Assembly: GCA_035297145.1 (NCBI GenBank)
Contig: DATGZN010000094.1
Location: forward strand, 62,001-126,000
Direction of reading: 5' to 3'
From: QHXW01 sp035297145
Lineage (GTDB): Bacteria > Acidobacteriota > Terriglobia > Bryobacterales > Bryobacteraceae
Length of the DNA stretch: 64,000 bases
Of this stretch, positions 15,758 through 24,145 are shown piece by piece (positions within the stretch are counted from its first letter, which is position 1; each line of letters starts with the position of its first letter). A program made the translations under genes and the position numbers. The notes beneath the pieces were generated by a model that saw nothing but the letters and a program-made list of their open reading frames with translations, was not told the DNA's origin and did no database searches.

Positions 15758-16098
15758 CGAAGTGGTGGCGGCTTTTGTTGTGCGCCGGCGCGGTCATCGG
15801 CGCTGACACAAGCGTGCCGCCATGGGAGCGATCGTCGACGCCTCCCGGTCAGAGCCTGTTCCGGGAGAACTGCACCGTGTGCCACGACATCGACAAAGAC
15901 CAGAAGAGTACGCGGAAGCTCGGACCCAGCCTGAATCGTCTATTCAAGAATCCGAGACTGCCATTGTCGAAAAGCAAACCGACACGCGCCTACGTCACGG
16001 TCCGCATTCAATATGGAGGCGCGGTGATGCCGGCTTTCATGAAGCGGATGAACGAGGCCCAGATCGCGGCACTGCTTACATATCTCGAAAGCAAGTAG
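15754..16098 (+). CDS. actE: Monoheme cytochrome c subunit of alternative complex III (ActE)
   Basis: 114 residues with a short signal segment (MTKWWRLLLCAGAVIGA), one heme site CTVCH (C40, C43, H44) and a probable axial methionine in GGAVMPAF near residue 93. It is predicted to be the exit cytochrome handing electrons to an oxidase or soluble carrier. It is shorter than the ActE proteins I know of. Start chosen at the ATG that overlaps the actD stop. It is the last gene of the operon: no actF-like second NrfD subunit and no cytochrome oxidase genes follow, and the next gene is convergent only 6 bases away. Confidence 0.82.
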   Translation: MTKWWRLLLCAGAVIGADTSVPPWERSSTPPGQSLFRENCTVCHDIDKDQKSTRKLGPSLNRLFKNPRLPLSKSKPTRAYVTVRIQYGGAVMPAFMKRMNEAQIAALLTYLESK

Positions 16099-16104
16099 GC
16101 GCGA

Positions 16105-17853
16105 TTATGGCTGCAAGGACAGATGCAGCTTCGCCCCCGGCTTGACATTGACCGTGCGCTCGCGCGCGGTGGCACCGAAATCCGCCGTAACACGGTAGAG
16201 GCCCGGAATGAGCGCCAGTTCGACCGGAGCCGGATTGGCGATCGTCGTGTCGTTCACCTTGAGGGTCGCGGGGCCGGAGGTTTCCACCAGCACACTCCCG
16301 CGAATCGGCTTCAGTACCACCGGCAGTTCCGCTTTTGCTGCGGTGATGTGCACCACCTTGATCTCGTCTTCGTATCCCGGAAGACTCACGCGCAACGTAT
16401 GGCTGCCGAGACCCGCCTGAATGTCACAGGGTGTCTGGCAAATGGAGTCTGAGGAGGTGCTGGCGAAAACCCGGGCGCCGGGCGGCTCGCTCATCACCTG
16501 AAGCAGGCGATGCGTGCGGGCGCCGGCGGAAATGTCCGCCGTCTGCATAGGATGGTCCTGCGGTTTCGTAGGGTCTGCAGGCGCCATCGCGCCCCGCAGT
16601 TGAGAAAGCTCTCGCCAAGGATTCTCACCGGCGACGCGCGGGGCGGCGAGTACAGGCAACGCACTCGCCTGTGCGGCATCGGCCGGATTCGCCGATAGCG
16701 CCGCCAGCAGCAGCACGGGTTCCGGATCTTGTACCAGCGCCGGCAGCGGCCGAGCCAGAATCTCCATCGCACCCGCATTGACGGGAGGAACCAGGTCGGA
16801 GATTCGTACCGGCTGCGCAGGTCCGGCATCGCGGAAGAACTGCCCGGCATCGCTTGACCTTGCCTTGGCGCCAGGTTCAATAGGCTCGAGTTCCTTCAGC
16901 ATGGCCACTGCCGGCACGACGAACTCTTCGTTGCCGCTGTCGCGCAGGCGCACCAGAACGCCCGCGGCCCGGGACGTGTCGTCATGCAATAGCCACGCCG
17001 CGGCGGCCTGCATGCCGTTCGAGGATCTGGCCGGGATGGCCGTCCAGGCTGCCTCGTATAGTTCAGCGGCCTTGTCGTACTCACCTTTGTCCGCAGTAGC
17101 GTCGGCGCTGATCCGCGCAGCCGCATAGCGCAGTTCGCGTTCTGCCGCGTGCAGACCTTTCTGCAGGCGCGCCTTGATCGCTGGATCAGTGGCATTGGCC
17201 ACGGCGATCTCCAAAAACTTGGCTGCCACGTCGTATCCGTGGCCGTTGCCGTTTATCGCAGCCAGCAGGGCCGGCGCTTCCCAACGCTTGGGATCGATTC
17301 GCCCGATCTCGGTCAGCGTGGCAATGGCGTCCGCGGGCGCCAGCTTCGGCAGCTTCGCGAGCACGGGATACAAAGCTTCATCGTACTGGCGCTTTCGTTT
17401 GCCATCCGCCGTAGTCTCCAACGAACAAATCAATCGGAGGCGTTCGATCTGCGGTGCAGCCGCTTTTCCGAGGACGTTGGGATCCAAACGCGCCGATTCT
17501 TCGAGTGCCGCCAGTGCGTCCTGCCACTTCTCCGCGATGGCGGCAACCACGCCCAAGTTGAATGCGGCTATGGCGTACGTCCGGTCCAGCAGCAGTGCTT
17601 CCGTGAAGCCCTGCATGGCGGCGCGCGTGTTGCGAGCGGCTCGCAGCTCAGTCAGGCTGGCTTGCAGGCGGTGGCGCGCGGCGTCGCGCGGGGAGGCATA
17701 GGGCGATTCGAGATCGGGAGCGGCGAGAGGCGCGATATCCAGAGTAACCACCGGAGCCGGCGCAGGCTGCGCGGCCGGTTGGGGAGCGGGAGCAGGACTC
17801 TCTTGTGCTCCAAGGACTCCGCATATCGAAACCACGAGAATGATAGAGCGCAT
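16105..17853 (-). CDS. Secreted TPR protein with C-terminal PEGA domain
   Basis: 582 residues with a signal peptide (MRSIILVVSICGVLGAQ) and a Pro/Ala-rich linker. A helical TPR-like region follows (AFNLGVVAAIAEKWQDALAALEESARLDP is the clearest unit). The C-terminal part carries PEGA-type beta repeats (HRLLQVMSEPPGARVFAS, HTLRVSLPGYEDEIK, LIPGLYRVTADFG). PEGA domains occur in surface or periplasmic proteins. It is the last gene of a three-gene operon (21563 down to 16105), 12 bases after the preceding gene, with a ribosome-binding site (GGAGAAG). Function unknown. Confidence 0.72.
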   Translation of the reverse strand: MRSIILVVSICGVLGAQESPAPAPQPAAQPAPAPVVTLDIAPLAAPDLESPYASPRDAARHRLQASLTELRAARNTRAAMQGFTEALLLDRTYAIAAFNLGVVAAIAEKWQDALAALEESARLDPNVLGKAAAPQIERLRLICSLETTADGKRKRQYDEALYPVLAKLPKLAPADAIATLTEIGRIDPKRWEAPALLAAINGNGHGYDVAAKFLEIAVANATDPAIKARLQKGLHAAERELRYAAARISADATADKGEYDKAAELYEAAWTAIPARSSNGMQAAAAWLLHDDTSRAAGVLVRLRDSGNEEFVVPAVAMLKELEPIEPGAKARSSDAGQFFRDAGPAQPVRISDLVPPVNAGAMEILARPLPALVQDPEPVLLLAALSANPADAAQASALPVLAAPRVAGENPWRELSQLRGAMAPADPTKPQDHPMQTADISAGARTHRLLQVMSEPPGARVFASTSSDSICQTPCDIQAGLGSHTLRVSLPGYEDEIKVVHITAAKAELPVVLKPIRGSVLVETSGPATLKVNDTTIANPAPVELALIPGLYRVTADFGATARERTVNVKPGAKLHLSLQP

Positions 17854-17865
17854 GGTAGCTTCTCC

Positions 17866-18693
17866 TTACCTTTTGGCCGCGGCGCAGGCGCTGGAAAGCT
17901 GCTCCAGCTCGGATTTCACACGCGCCATGTCCGCTTCGATCGCTTTTCGGTTCTGCTCCGCCTCGGGAGACTTCGGGTCGAAACGCCGTTCCGGCGCCAC
18001 GGGCGCTTGCGTGCCGGTGAGCACGGAGTCCAGCAAACTGGCCTCACGCGTGCGGCTGGAGTCGTCGGGACGCGCCGTCGGTTTGGGATCGGCGGGATGC
18101 TTGAACCAGTCGCTGGCAACCGCCATAGGATCGGCCGCATTAGCTGCATTCACCTTCTCCGGCGTGTGTGCGTCCGTCGGAGGCGCAGCCGGCGCTTCCG
18201 TCCCGTTCAATTCAAACTCGTCGCTGCGCAGCTTGGCTTTCAGGTCGGCAATCCGTGAAGCCAGTTCGGGCGCGCAGCCATCCTTTTGTACCAGGGAAAG
18301 GTTGGCATCGCGAACGGCGTTCAGATCCTGCAGAGATTTGCTCAACGCATCGAGAGCGCCGGAATCAGCCGCGCGGGGATCCGTTGCAGGCAGGTTTGCC
18401 CCCTTTGCTCCCGTGCCCCGCTGTGTCAGCATGCGCTCGTATTGCTCCGGCGTGGGACCACCTGCGCTCACGATGGCCTTTTGTTGCGCCGGCGTCATTT
18501 TCTGCCACGCCTGCCGGTACTGTTCCAAGGCCGCAGCCGGATTGGTTGGAGTGCCGGAAGACGCGGGCTTCGCGTCAGAAGAGACCGTGCTATCGGGCCG
18601 GTTGGTGATGGTGCGTTGCGGCGGGTTGCTCTGTTGTGCAAGCGCAGGCCAACACCCAGCCGCGGCGATCATTAACCATGTCCCGAACTTCAT
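17866..18693 (-). CDS. Secreted helical hypothetical protein
   Basis: 275 residues with a signal peptide (MKFGTWLMIAAAGCWPALAQ) and a long low-complexity charged/Ala-rich helical remainder, including a possible coiled coil near the C-terminus (AEQNRKAIEADMARVKSELE). No enzyme motif. Its ATG overlaps the stop of the upstream TPR gene by one base (TGATG), which indicates coupled translation; a 27-residue N-terminal extension is rejected because it lies in that gene. It is likely to work with the two neighbouring secreted proteins. Confidence 0.65.
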   Translation of the reverse strand: MKFGTWLMIAAAGCWPALAQQSNPPQRTITNRPDSTVSSDAKPASSGTPTNPAAALEQYRQAWQKMTPAQQKAIVSAGGPTPEQYERMLTQRGTGAKGANLPATDPRAADSGALDALSKSLQDLNAVRDANLSLVQKDGCAPELASRIADLKAKLRSDEFELNGTEAPAAPPTDAHTPEKVNAANAADPMAVASDWFKHPADPKPTARPDDSSRTREASLLDSVLTGTQAPVAPERRFDPKSPEAEQNRKAIEADMARVKSELEQLSSACAAAKR

Positions 18694-21563
18694 CAGCGTC
18701 TCCCCTTGTCCGCGGTCTCGTCCAGGAACTCGACCTTCCTGGAGCGGCTGTCGAGCGAATTGTCGGTTTCGCATTCGGCCTCCAGTAACGCGCCCTGCTT
18801 GCTGTACTTGTACTGGATCTTCGACGCCTTGCCGCCTTGATTAATGGCTTCACTCACCAGCCGGTCCCCGGAGTAGCTCAGACTTCGTGAATAAACGATC
18901 TCTTCAGCATGACCGTGCCCGACGACGCTCATGAGTTTCTTGCCTTCCCACGTGAAATCCAGCCGCGGCGCGTTTGGCTCGTCCAGCTCCCAGGCGTGGC
19001 TGACGCGTCCCTGATCGTCGTAGTCCAACTCGAAGAAGTGAATCGCATCCCAGATGAACGGATGGAAATAGCGGTTGCCGGAAAAACCGACCGCGACGCG
19101 CTTTCCCGTCGCCAGGTACGCCAAACGCGTGTCGAGCCGCGGGCTATTCCACAGCGTGAGGTAGCCGCTGGTCGATCCGCCCTCCGGGTCCGCATGGACC
19201 GAGTAGTTCCGCCCCGGAAGGAACTGTCCCATTGAGCTGAGGCCGCCCATACCACCCATGCCGCCCATACTTCCCAGACCGCCCATTCCCCCGAGGCCTG
19301 GAAGTTTGAATCCGCCGGCGGCGCTGAGTCCCGGCATTCCGCTCAGCCCACTCAGCCCCGGCATTCCGCGGCCGAGTCCACCGAGTCCGGCAAGCCCTTT
19401 CAGACCGCCTCCCATCAAGCCGAGCCGCCCTAGGTTTGCAAGGGAACCGATAGCGCCGATGCCGCCGAACGGTCCGAAACCGGGGAAGGCAGGAAGCATG
19501 ACCGGAATCTTCTGGCTTTTCACGATAACGTTGTCACGGCTGACTTTGAAAATTTGCGGGGCATCATCGTAATAACTGAAATAGAAATCGTTCGTCTCGC
19601 GCCCCGTCGTCCGCAGGTTTACCGGTATGGAGAGGCCCTGCGACGCCGCCGCGCCAGCGATGGCCAGCTTCGCGATGTTCGAGCCGGTCTTCTTTTCTTC
19701 GTACTTTGTGTGCACGGAGCGCAGTTGGCCGGCATTCCATTCATAATTCACGCTCAAGTGATTGGATGCGCTGACGCGAACCACCTTGGGCTGAAAGGCC
19801 AGGCTGACGGGATCGTAGAAGACTCCGCGATCGAGCGAAGCGCCGGAGAACCAACTCACGACACTTCGATTGTCCGCGGGCTTCGTGACGGCGGTAGAAG
19901 TATTTGACGACAGCTCACGCAGCAGCCGCAACGTGGTGAGTCGCTGTTCGCGATTGGATTGAGTCGAGTCGGAAAGGTCCAGGTAACGGTGGAGCAAGGG
20001 AACTGCATCGTCACCGTGGCGGAGCAAGCTGGCGTTGACGCCCGCCTGAAACAGGAATGCGGGCTCTTCGTTGTCCAGTTTCAATCCGTTCGCAGAAGCC
20101 TGCAACGCGGTGGCGAAATGCTGATCGCTGTAAAGACTTTTTAGCTGCCCCTGGACGTCGGTTCGCGTATTGTCAATCTTGTACTGAACGCTGGCCCGTA
20201 GTTTCTCCCCTTCGGCGAAATCTTGCGGCGTGATGGCCATGCCTGCATAGAGATCCAGCAGTGCGAGCGCCATACCCAGATCACCGCGCGCCAGCGCCAA
20301 CCGAGCCTGGCCCAGCGTGATCTTGGGCTCGTCTTTATCGATGGCTTCCGCGTCATGAAGCGCCTGTTCGGCTTCCTGCTGCTTGCCATCATTCATGTAT
20401 TGCTCTGCCAGCAGAAGCTTCCGCTGTAATTGCACCTGCGCCGGCGAACGCGGATCGATTCCACGGCGCGCCTCCGCGAACTTTTGAGAGGAGAGACGCG
20501 CAATCTCCAGCCGGACCTCCTCCAGGAGTTGGCCGGCTTCCACCAGTTCCGGATTGCGCACCTGGGCCAACCGCAAGTGCCGGATCGCGTTGGCGTAATC
20601 GCCCTGCTGCCGCAATTGGCGGGCCGCATCCAAGTGCGCGAGAGCGCTCTCCTGCAGATGGGCCCGGCGCTCGCCGGCTAGGTCGGCAAAAGATTTGTCG
20701 TAAGGCTCGAATTCACGATATGCCGTCAGAAACGCATCCGCCTGCTTGCCTGCATGCAGCGCGCGCAGGATGGCTACCTTTCGATCGAGCCACTTCTTGG
20801 ACTCTGCCGCCTGCCTTCGAAGATCCGCTTGCGGCGCGTCGCTTGGATATGCGGCTCCGGACACCTTGGCCAGCGCCAGACATTCGTCGAGCACTGTCAC
20901 CGGGGCGTCACCCTCACCCCATTTCTCAAGGCGGGTAGCCATAGCGCTGCGCACGTATTCGCGCATCTTGTCCGCCGCGGGGCCTGAAGAATAGCTCTTC
21001 ACCGCTGGCGGAATCAGTTCCAGCATCTGGCGAAACGCCTGGGACTCGTCCATTCCCGGAAGCTTGTGAAGCGAGACATCCGTTGCCAGACGGGCCGCCG
21101 ATAAGGAAGGATCCTGCCCGGGGATGATGGCATAAAGATCAGCAAGGGCGAGGGTTGTAGCAGCTTTGTCCTTGCGCTCTTTTTTCACCGTCACCACCGC
21201 ACTCCGCCAGAGTTCGGCTGGGGATTGAGCAGCCTTGTTTTTCGACCCATCAGGCAGCAGGAGCTGCCAGCCGCCGGATTCGCCCCCAGCCAACAAAGTG
21301 CCATCTGCAGCGCGCATGATCGCGGAATAGCTGGCCAGAGGGGCATCTGCGAGATGGCTGATGGCTTTCGGGTCCCATGTATCGGGGTGGGTCGTGGAAA
21401 GGGCCACGCTACGTACTTTGTCTTTTCCATTGACCTGGATAACGTCAGCCTCTTCGAGGGTCCAGACGCCACCGGTTTGCGTCGCCAGCAAAAACTGTCC
21501 CGCTTGTACCGCTGCTGGCGCAAGAAGCGCCAGCAGCAGCCAGTGCGAAAGTATCCTTCCCAT
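18693..21563 (-). CDS. Large secreted TPR protein with Gly/Met-rich low-complexity segment
   Basis: 956 residues. A signal peptide (MGRILSHWLLLALLAPAAVQA) is followed by a region with a beta-propeller-like flavour (GVWTLEEADVIQVNGKD). A long TPR array then runs from about residue 250 to 560 (ALAHLDAARQLRQQGDYANA, QALHDAEAIDKDEP). The C-terminal third holds a striking glycine/methionine/leucine/proline-rich tract (GMGGLGSMGGMGGMGGLSS) before a beta-rich end. The start ATG has a GGAGG ribosome-binding site. First gene of the three-gene secreted operon, divergent from the sigma-factor gene across a 163-bp spacer that may carry both promoters. Function unknown. Confidence 0.68.
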   Translation of the reverse strand: MGRILSHWLLLALLAPAAVQAGQFLLATQTGGVWTLEEADVIQVNGKDKVRSVALSTTHPDTWDPKAISHLADAPLASYSAIMRAADGTLLAGGESGGWQLLLPDGSKNKAAQSPAELWRSAVVTVKKERKDKAATTLALADLYAIIPGQDPSLSAARLATDVSLHKLPGMDESQAFRQMLELIPPAVKSYSSGPAADKMREYVRSAMATRLEKWGEGDAPVTVLDECLALAKVSGAAYPSDAPQADLRRQAAESKKWLDRKVAILRALHAGKQADAFLTAYREFEPYDKSFADLAGERRAHLQESALAHLDAARQLRQQGDYANAIRHLRLAQVRNPELVEAGQLLEEVRLEIARLSSQKFAEARRGIDPRSPAQVQLQRKLLLAEQYMNDGKQQEAEQALHDAEAIDKDEPKITLGQARLALARGDLGMALALLDLYAGMAITPQDFAEGEKLRASVQYKIDNTRTDVQGQLKSLYSDQHFATALQASANGLKLDNEEPAFLFQAGVNASLLRHGDDAVPLLHRYLDLSDSTQSNREQRLTTLRLLRELSSNTSTAVTKPADNRSVVSWFSGASLDRGVFYDPVSLAFQPKVVRVSASNHLSVNYEWNAGQLRSVHTKYEEKKTGSNIAKLAIAGAAASQGLSIPVNLRTTGRETNDFYFSYYDDAPQIFKVSRDNVIVKSQKIPVMLPAFPGFGPFGGIGAIGSLANLGRLGLMGGGLKGLAGLGGLGRGMPGLSGLSGMPGLSAAGGFKLPGLGGMGGLGSMGGMGGMGGLSSMGQFLPGRNYSVHADPEGGSTSGYLTLWNSPRLDTRLAYLATGKRVAVGFSGNRYFHPFIWDAIHFFELDYDDQGRVSHAWELDEPNAPRLDFTWEGKKLMSVVGHGHAEEIVYSRSLSYSGDRLVSEAINQGGKASKIQYKYSKQGALLEAECETDNSLDSRSRKVEFLDETADKGRR

Positions 21564-21726
21564 GTTGCGTCCTCCGAGGGTGTCTTCCGCGAAGTGGTCG
21601 TTCCCATTCACCATTGAGGAACGTAGCTTCATAGCGGCAGATGATGCAGAATGCGTCCACATATTGCCGGCTGATAGATCAATCATTTTAGATCTTGTGA
21701 TACAAAGTTTACAGGCGTTTCAGGCC

Positions 21727-22782
21727 ATGACAGAACAGGCGGGAACCGCGCAGCCCGAGGCGCTCCTCGACCAGTGGTTGCGCGAGCCCGACAAGGACCG
21801 CGCGGCCGCGCTATTGGATTCTCTGGTAAGGAGTTATGCGGGGCCGCTCATTCGCCGTATCGTGAGCTTCAAACTGGCATCACTCGGAAGTCGCGGAGGC
21901 GTCGGAATCCAGATTGCCGATGTTGAGGACGTTTGGAGCAACGCTCTCTATCAGCTTCTGGCCCGGCTTGATCGCCTCAAAACTGGGGAGCGCCAGCCAG
22001 CCGTTCGAAATTTCAGCGGATACGTGGCCGTCACTGCTTATAACGCCTGTAATGAATATTTTCGGTCCAAAAAGCCGGCATGGCTTAGTCTGGCGATGAA
22101 GCTACGCTACGTGATGACGCACTCGCCGCGACTTGCCCTTTGGGACACCGCCGATGGGCAGGAGGTTTGCGGATTCGCGCGCAATCGCGGCCGCCCACCG
22201 GCTTCGAATACGGCGTCTCTTGGCGACGCTCGAACCAAATTTCGCCAGTCGGTAGATCCCAGCCGGCTGAGCACTAGCGAGTTGGCTGAGGTCATTTTGC
22301 AAGCGGCCGGTGCTCCCATGTCCTTTGATTCGTTCGTGGAAATCGCCGTCGATTGGTCCGGCTTGCGAGAACCACAAGTGCAGTCGCAGGAAGAGGATAG
22401 GGATGAGGAAGCGAAGCCTTGGGAGCAACTGCAAGACACGCAAGCGACTCCGGAAACCAGACTGATAGGCCGGCACTACATGGAGCGGCTCTGGGCGGAG
22501 ATTTGTGAATTGCCGATCCCGCACCGTAAAGCCTTGCTGCTCAACCTGAACGACGGCGCGGGTGGCGACATCCAGTTATTCGTTCACTTGGGAGTCGCGA
22601 GCATCGAGCAGATCGCTAAGTGCCTTGAAATGAAGCCGATCGAGTTCGCCCGGCTGTGGAACGAGCTTCCGCTGGACGACGCACGCATCGCGCGTGAGCT
22701 TGGCATCAGCCGCCAGGACGTGGTGAACCGCCGCAGCGCGGCACGCAAACGGCTCGTGCGCCGCATGAAGGAGATTGGCTAA
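21727..22782 (+). CDS. Sigma-70-family RNA polymerase sigma factor
   Basis: 351 residues. The N-terminal half resembles sigma region 2 (DVEDVWSNALYQLLARLDRL, then GYVAVTAYNACNEYFRSKKP, the core-binding and -10 recognition part). The C-terminus has a region 4 helix-turn-helix (DARIARELGISRQDVVNRRSAARKRLVRRM). Roughly 190 residues between them include a conserved-looking module (SELAEVILQAAGAP), longer than in typical ECF factors of about 190 residues. ATG 21727 starts at the first plausible helix; the longer frame upstream overlaps the divergent gene. It is followed by an anti-sigma-like gene and a TPR-CHAT gene, forming a regulatory operon. Confidence 0.72.
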   Translation: MTEQAGTAQPEALLDQWLREPDKDRAAALLDSLVRSYAGPLIRRIVSFKLASLGSRGGVGIQIADVEDVWSNALYQLLARLDRLKTGERQPAVRNFSGYVAVTAYNACNEYFRSKKPAWLSLAMKLRYVMTHSPRLALWDTADGQEVCGFARNRGRPPASNTASLGDARTKFRQSVDPSRLSTSELAEVILQAAGAPMSFDSFVEIAVDWSGLREPQVQSQEEDRDEEAKPWEQLQDTQATPETRLIGRHYMERLWAEICELPIPHRKALLLNLNDGAGGDIQLFVHLGVASIEQIAKCLEMKPIEFARLWNELPLDDARIARELGISRQDVVNRRSAARKRLVRRMKEIG

Positions 22783-22845
22783 GAAATTGAAAGGTGAAGC
22801 CAATACCGGTCCGGATTCTGCGTCCATGAGATTAAAGCAAGTGGC

Positions 22846-22861
22846 GCGGGCCTAGGCCCGC
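22846..22861. promoter_or_regulatory. 16-bp perfect palindrome upstream of the anti-sigma gene
   Basis: GCGGGCCTAGGCCCGC reads the same on both strands and lies 18 bases before the ATG at 22880, between two co-directional genes. It could be an operator or an mRNA hairpin affecting translation of the anti-sigma gene. No T-tract follows, so a terminator is unlikely. Confidence 0.45.
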
Positions 22862-22879
22862 TGGAGCAAAGGAAGACGA

Positions 22880-24061
22880 ATGACCCCACATTTAAGTGAG
22901 GAGCAGGTCGCGTTGTATCGCAACCGCTCGCTCGCGGCCGCTGAGCTGCTTCGGGCCTCCCAACACCTCGCGGAATGCGAGACGTGCCGGGCGCGAATTG
23001 CTTCGCCAAGCGAGCTATACGCGGGAGTGGAAACCTTGCGCGCGATTTTGGATGCGGAAGATGCCAGGCCCGCTCACCTTACATATCACGAGATCGCTGC
23101 ATACGTGGACAAACAACTGACGGGTGAGGACGCGGCGCAAGTCGAAAAACACGCGCAGGAATGCAGGTTATGCGCAGCCGAACTCGCCCAGATTGAGGCG
23201 GTCAAGCGGGAGATCGAAGCTGCTGAGAAATCGCCGGGTTGGTTCGAGCGCATCTCCAGCCTGTGGCGCGAAACATTCGCCTGGAAAGGAGCTTTCGTTC
23301 TGGCAGGAGCCGCGGCCTGCACGCTAGTGGTGTTGCTGGTGGTTCGAAAGCCGATCCAAGAGACGCCCACCCAACAGGCGAACGCGCGGCCGGCGCAGTC
23401 CCGCCCGCCTGCCGGCGTACGGGATGGCGATACATTGATCGCGAGTGCGCAGAGCTTGCCGGTAGCGTTGCGTGCTTCTCTTTCCCGGGCGATCACCACA
23501 CAGCAGATCGAACGGCCCACCGTGTTGGCTGAACTGTCTGGAAAGAGCAGCGTGCTGCTAGGCTCGTCCTCGGCGCCTTCCGTCGTGGACCTCGTTGGGC
23601 CAGTGGGCATCGTCGTTGAGACGCAGCGGCCAACTTTTCGCTGGAAGCCGATCGCCGGCGCGGAGTACCGGGTCAGCTTGTACAGCGACAGTTACGAAGA
23701 AGTCGCAACGAGCGGGTGGGTTCACAGCGCAGAGTGGCAGGTTGCGAAGGCACTCAATCGCGGCGCGCGCTACTCGTGGCAGCTGAGCGTTCGCCACAAT
23801 GGCTCCGAATTCACCGTCCCAGCGCCTCCGGCGCCCGAAGTCCGATTCAAAGTTCTTGGCGCGGCGGGGGAGGCTGAGATTGCGCAATTGAAAACCGGCA
23901 GCACAGATTTCCATGTGCTGCTTGGGATTCGCTACGCCCAACTGGGCGCGCTGGATGAATCCGAACGAGAGTTGCGCCAGGCCCACGAACAGAGTCCAGA
24001 CTCCTCTACCGTTGTTGCGCTGCTATCCAGCGTAGAACGCCTGCGAACCACCAAACCTTGA
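22880..24061 (+). CDS. Membrane anti-sigma-like protein with two zinc-finger (HC2) motifs
   Basis: 393 residues. Two tandem anti-sigma-type zinc motifs are visible: H29-x3-C33-x2-C36 and H91-x3-C95-x2-C98. A membrane helix follows (about 137-156, GAFVLAGAAACTLVVLLVV). The outer part has a beta-sandwich-like region (VGPVGIVVETQRPTFRWKPI) and a short TPR-like C-terminus (QLGALDESERELRQAHEQSP). By family it should hold the sigma factor at the membrane and release it in response to an external signal. It is placed between the sigma gene and a secreted TPR-CHAT gene, which suggests that the CHAT protein takes part in the signal. Confidence 0.75.
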   Translation: MTPHLSEEQVALYRNRSLAAAELLRASQHLAECETCRARIASPSELYAGVETLRAILDAEDARPAHLTYHEIAAYVDKQLTGEDAAQVEKHAQECRLCAAELAQIEAVKREIEAAEKSPGWFERISSLWRETFAWKGAFVLAGAAACTLVVLLVVRKPIQETPTQQANARPAQSRPPAGVRDGDTLIASAQSLPVALRASLSRAITTQQIERPTVLAELSGKSSVLLGSSSAPSVVDLVGPVGIVVETQRPTFRWKPIAGAEYRVSLYSDSYEEVATSGWVHSAEWQVAKALNRGARYSWQLSVRHNGSEFTVPAPPAPEVRFKVLGAAGEAEIAQLKTGSTDFHVLLGIRYAQLGALDESERELRQAHEQSPDSSTVVALLSSVERLRTTKP

Positions 24062-24145
24062 GGCCTTAAGTTTCCGGCGGTGGAAATGGCGCCGGATTGC
24101 GTGTATCCTTAATCTCGCTTACGACCCGCTGGGCGGGGCATCCGC

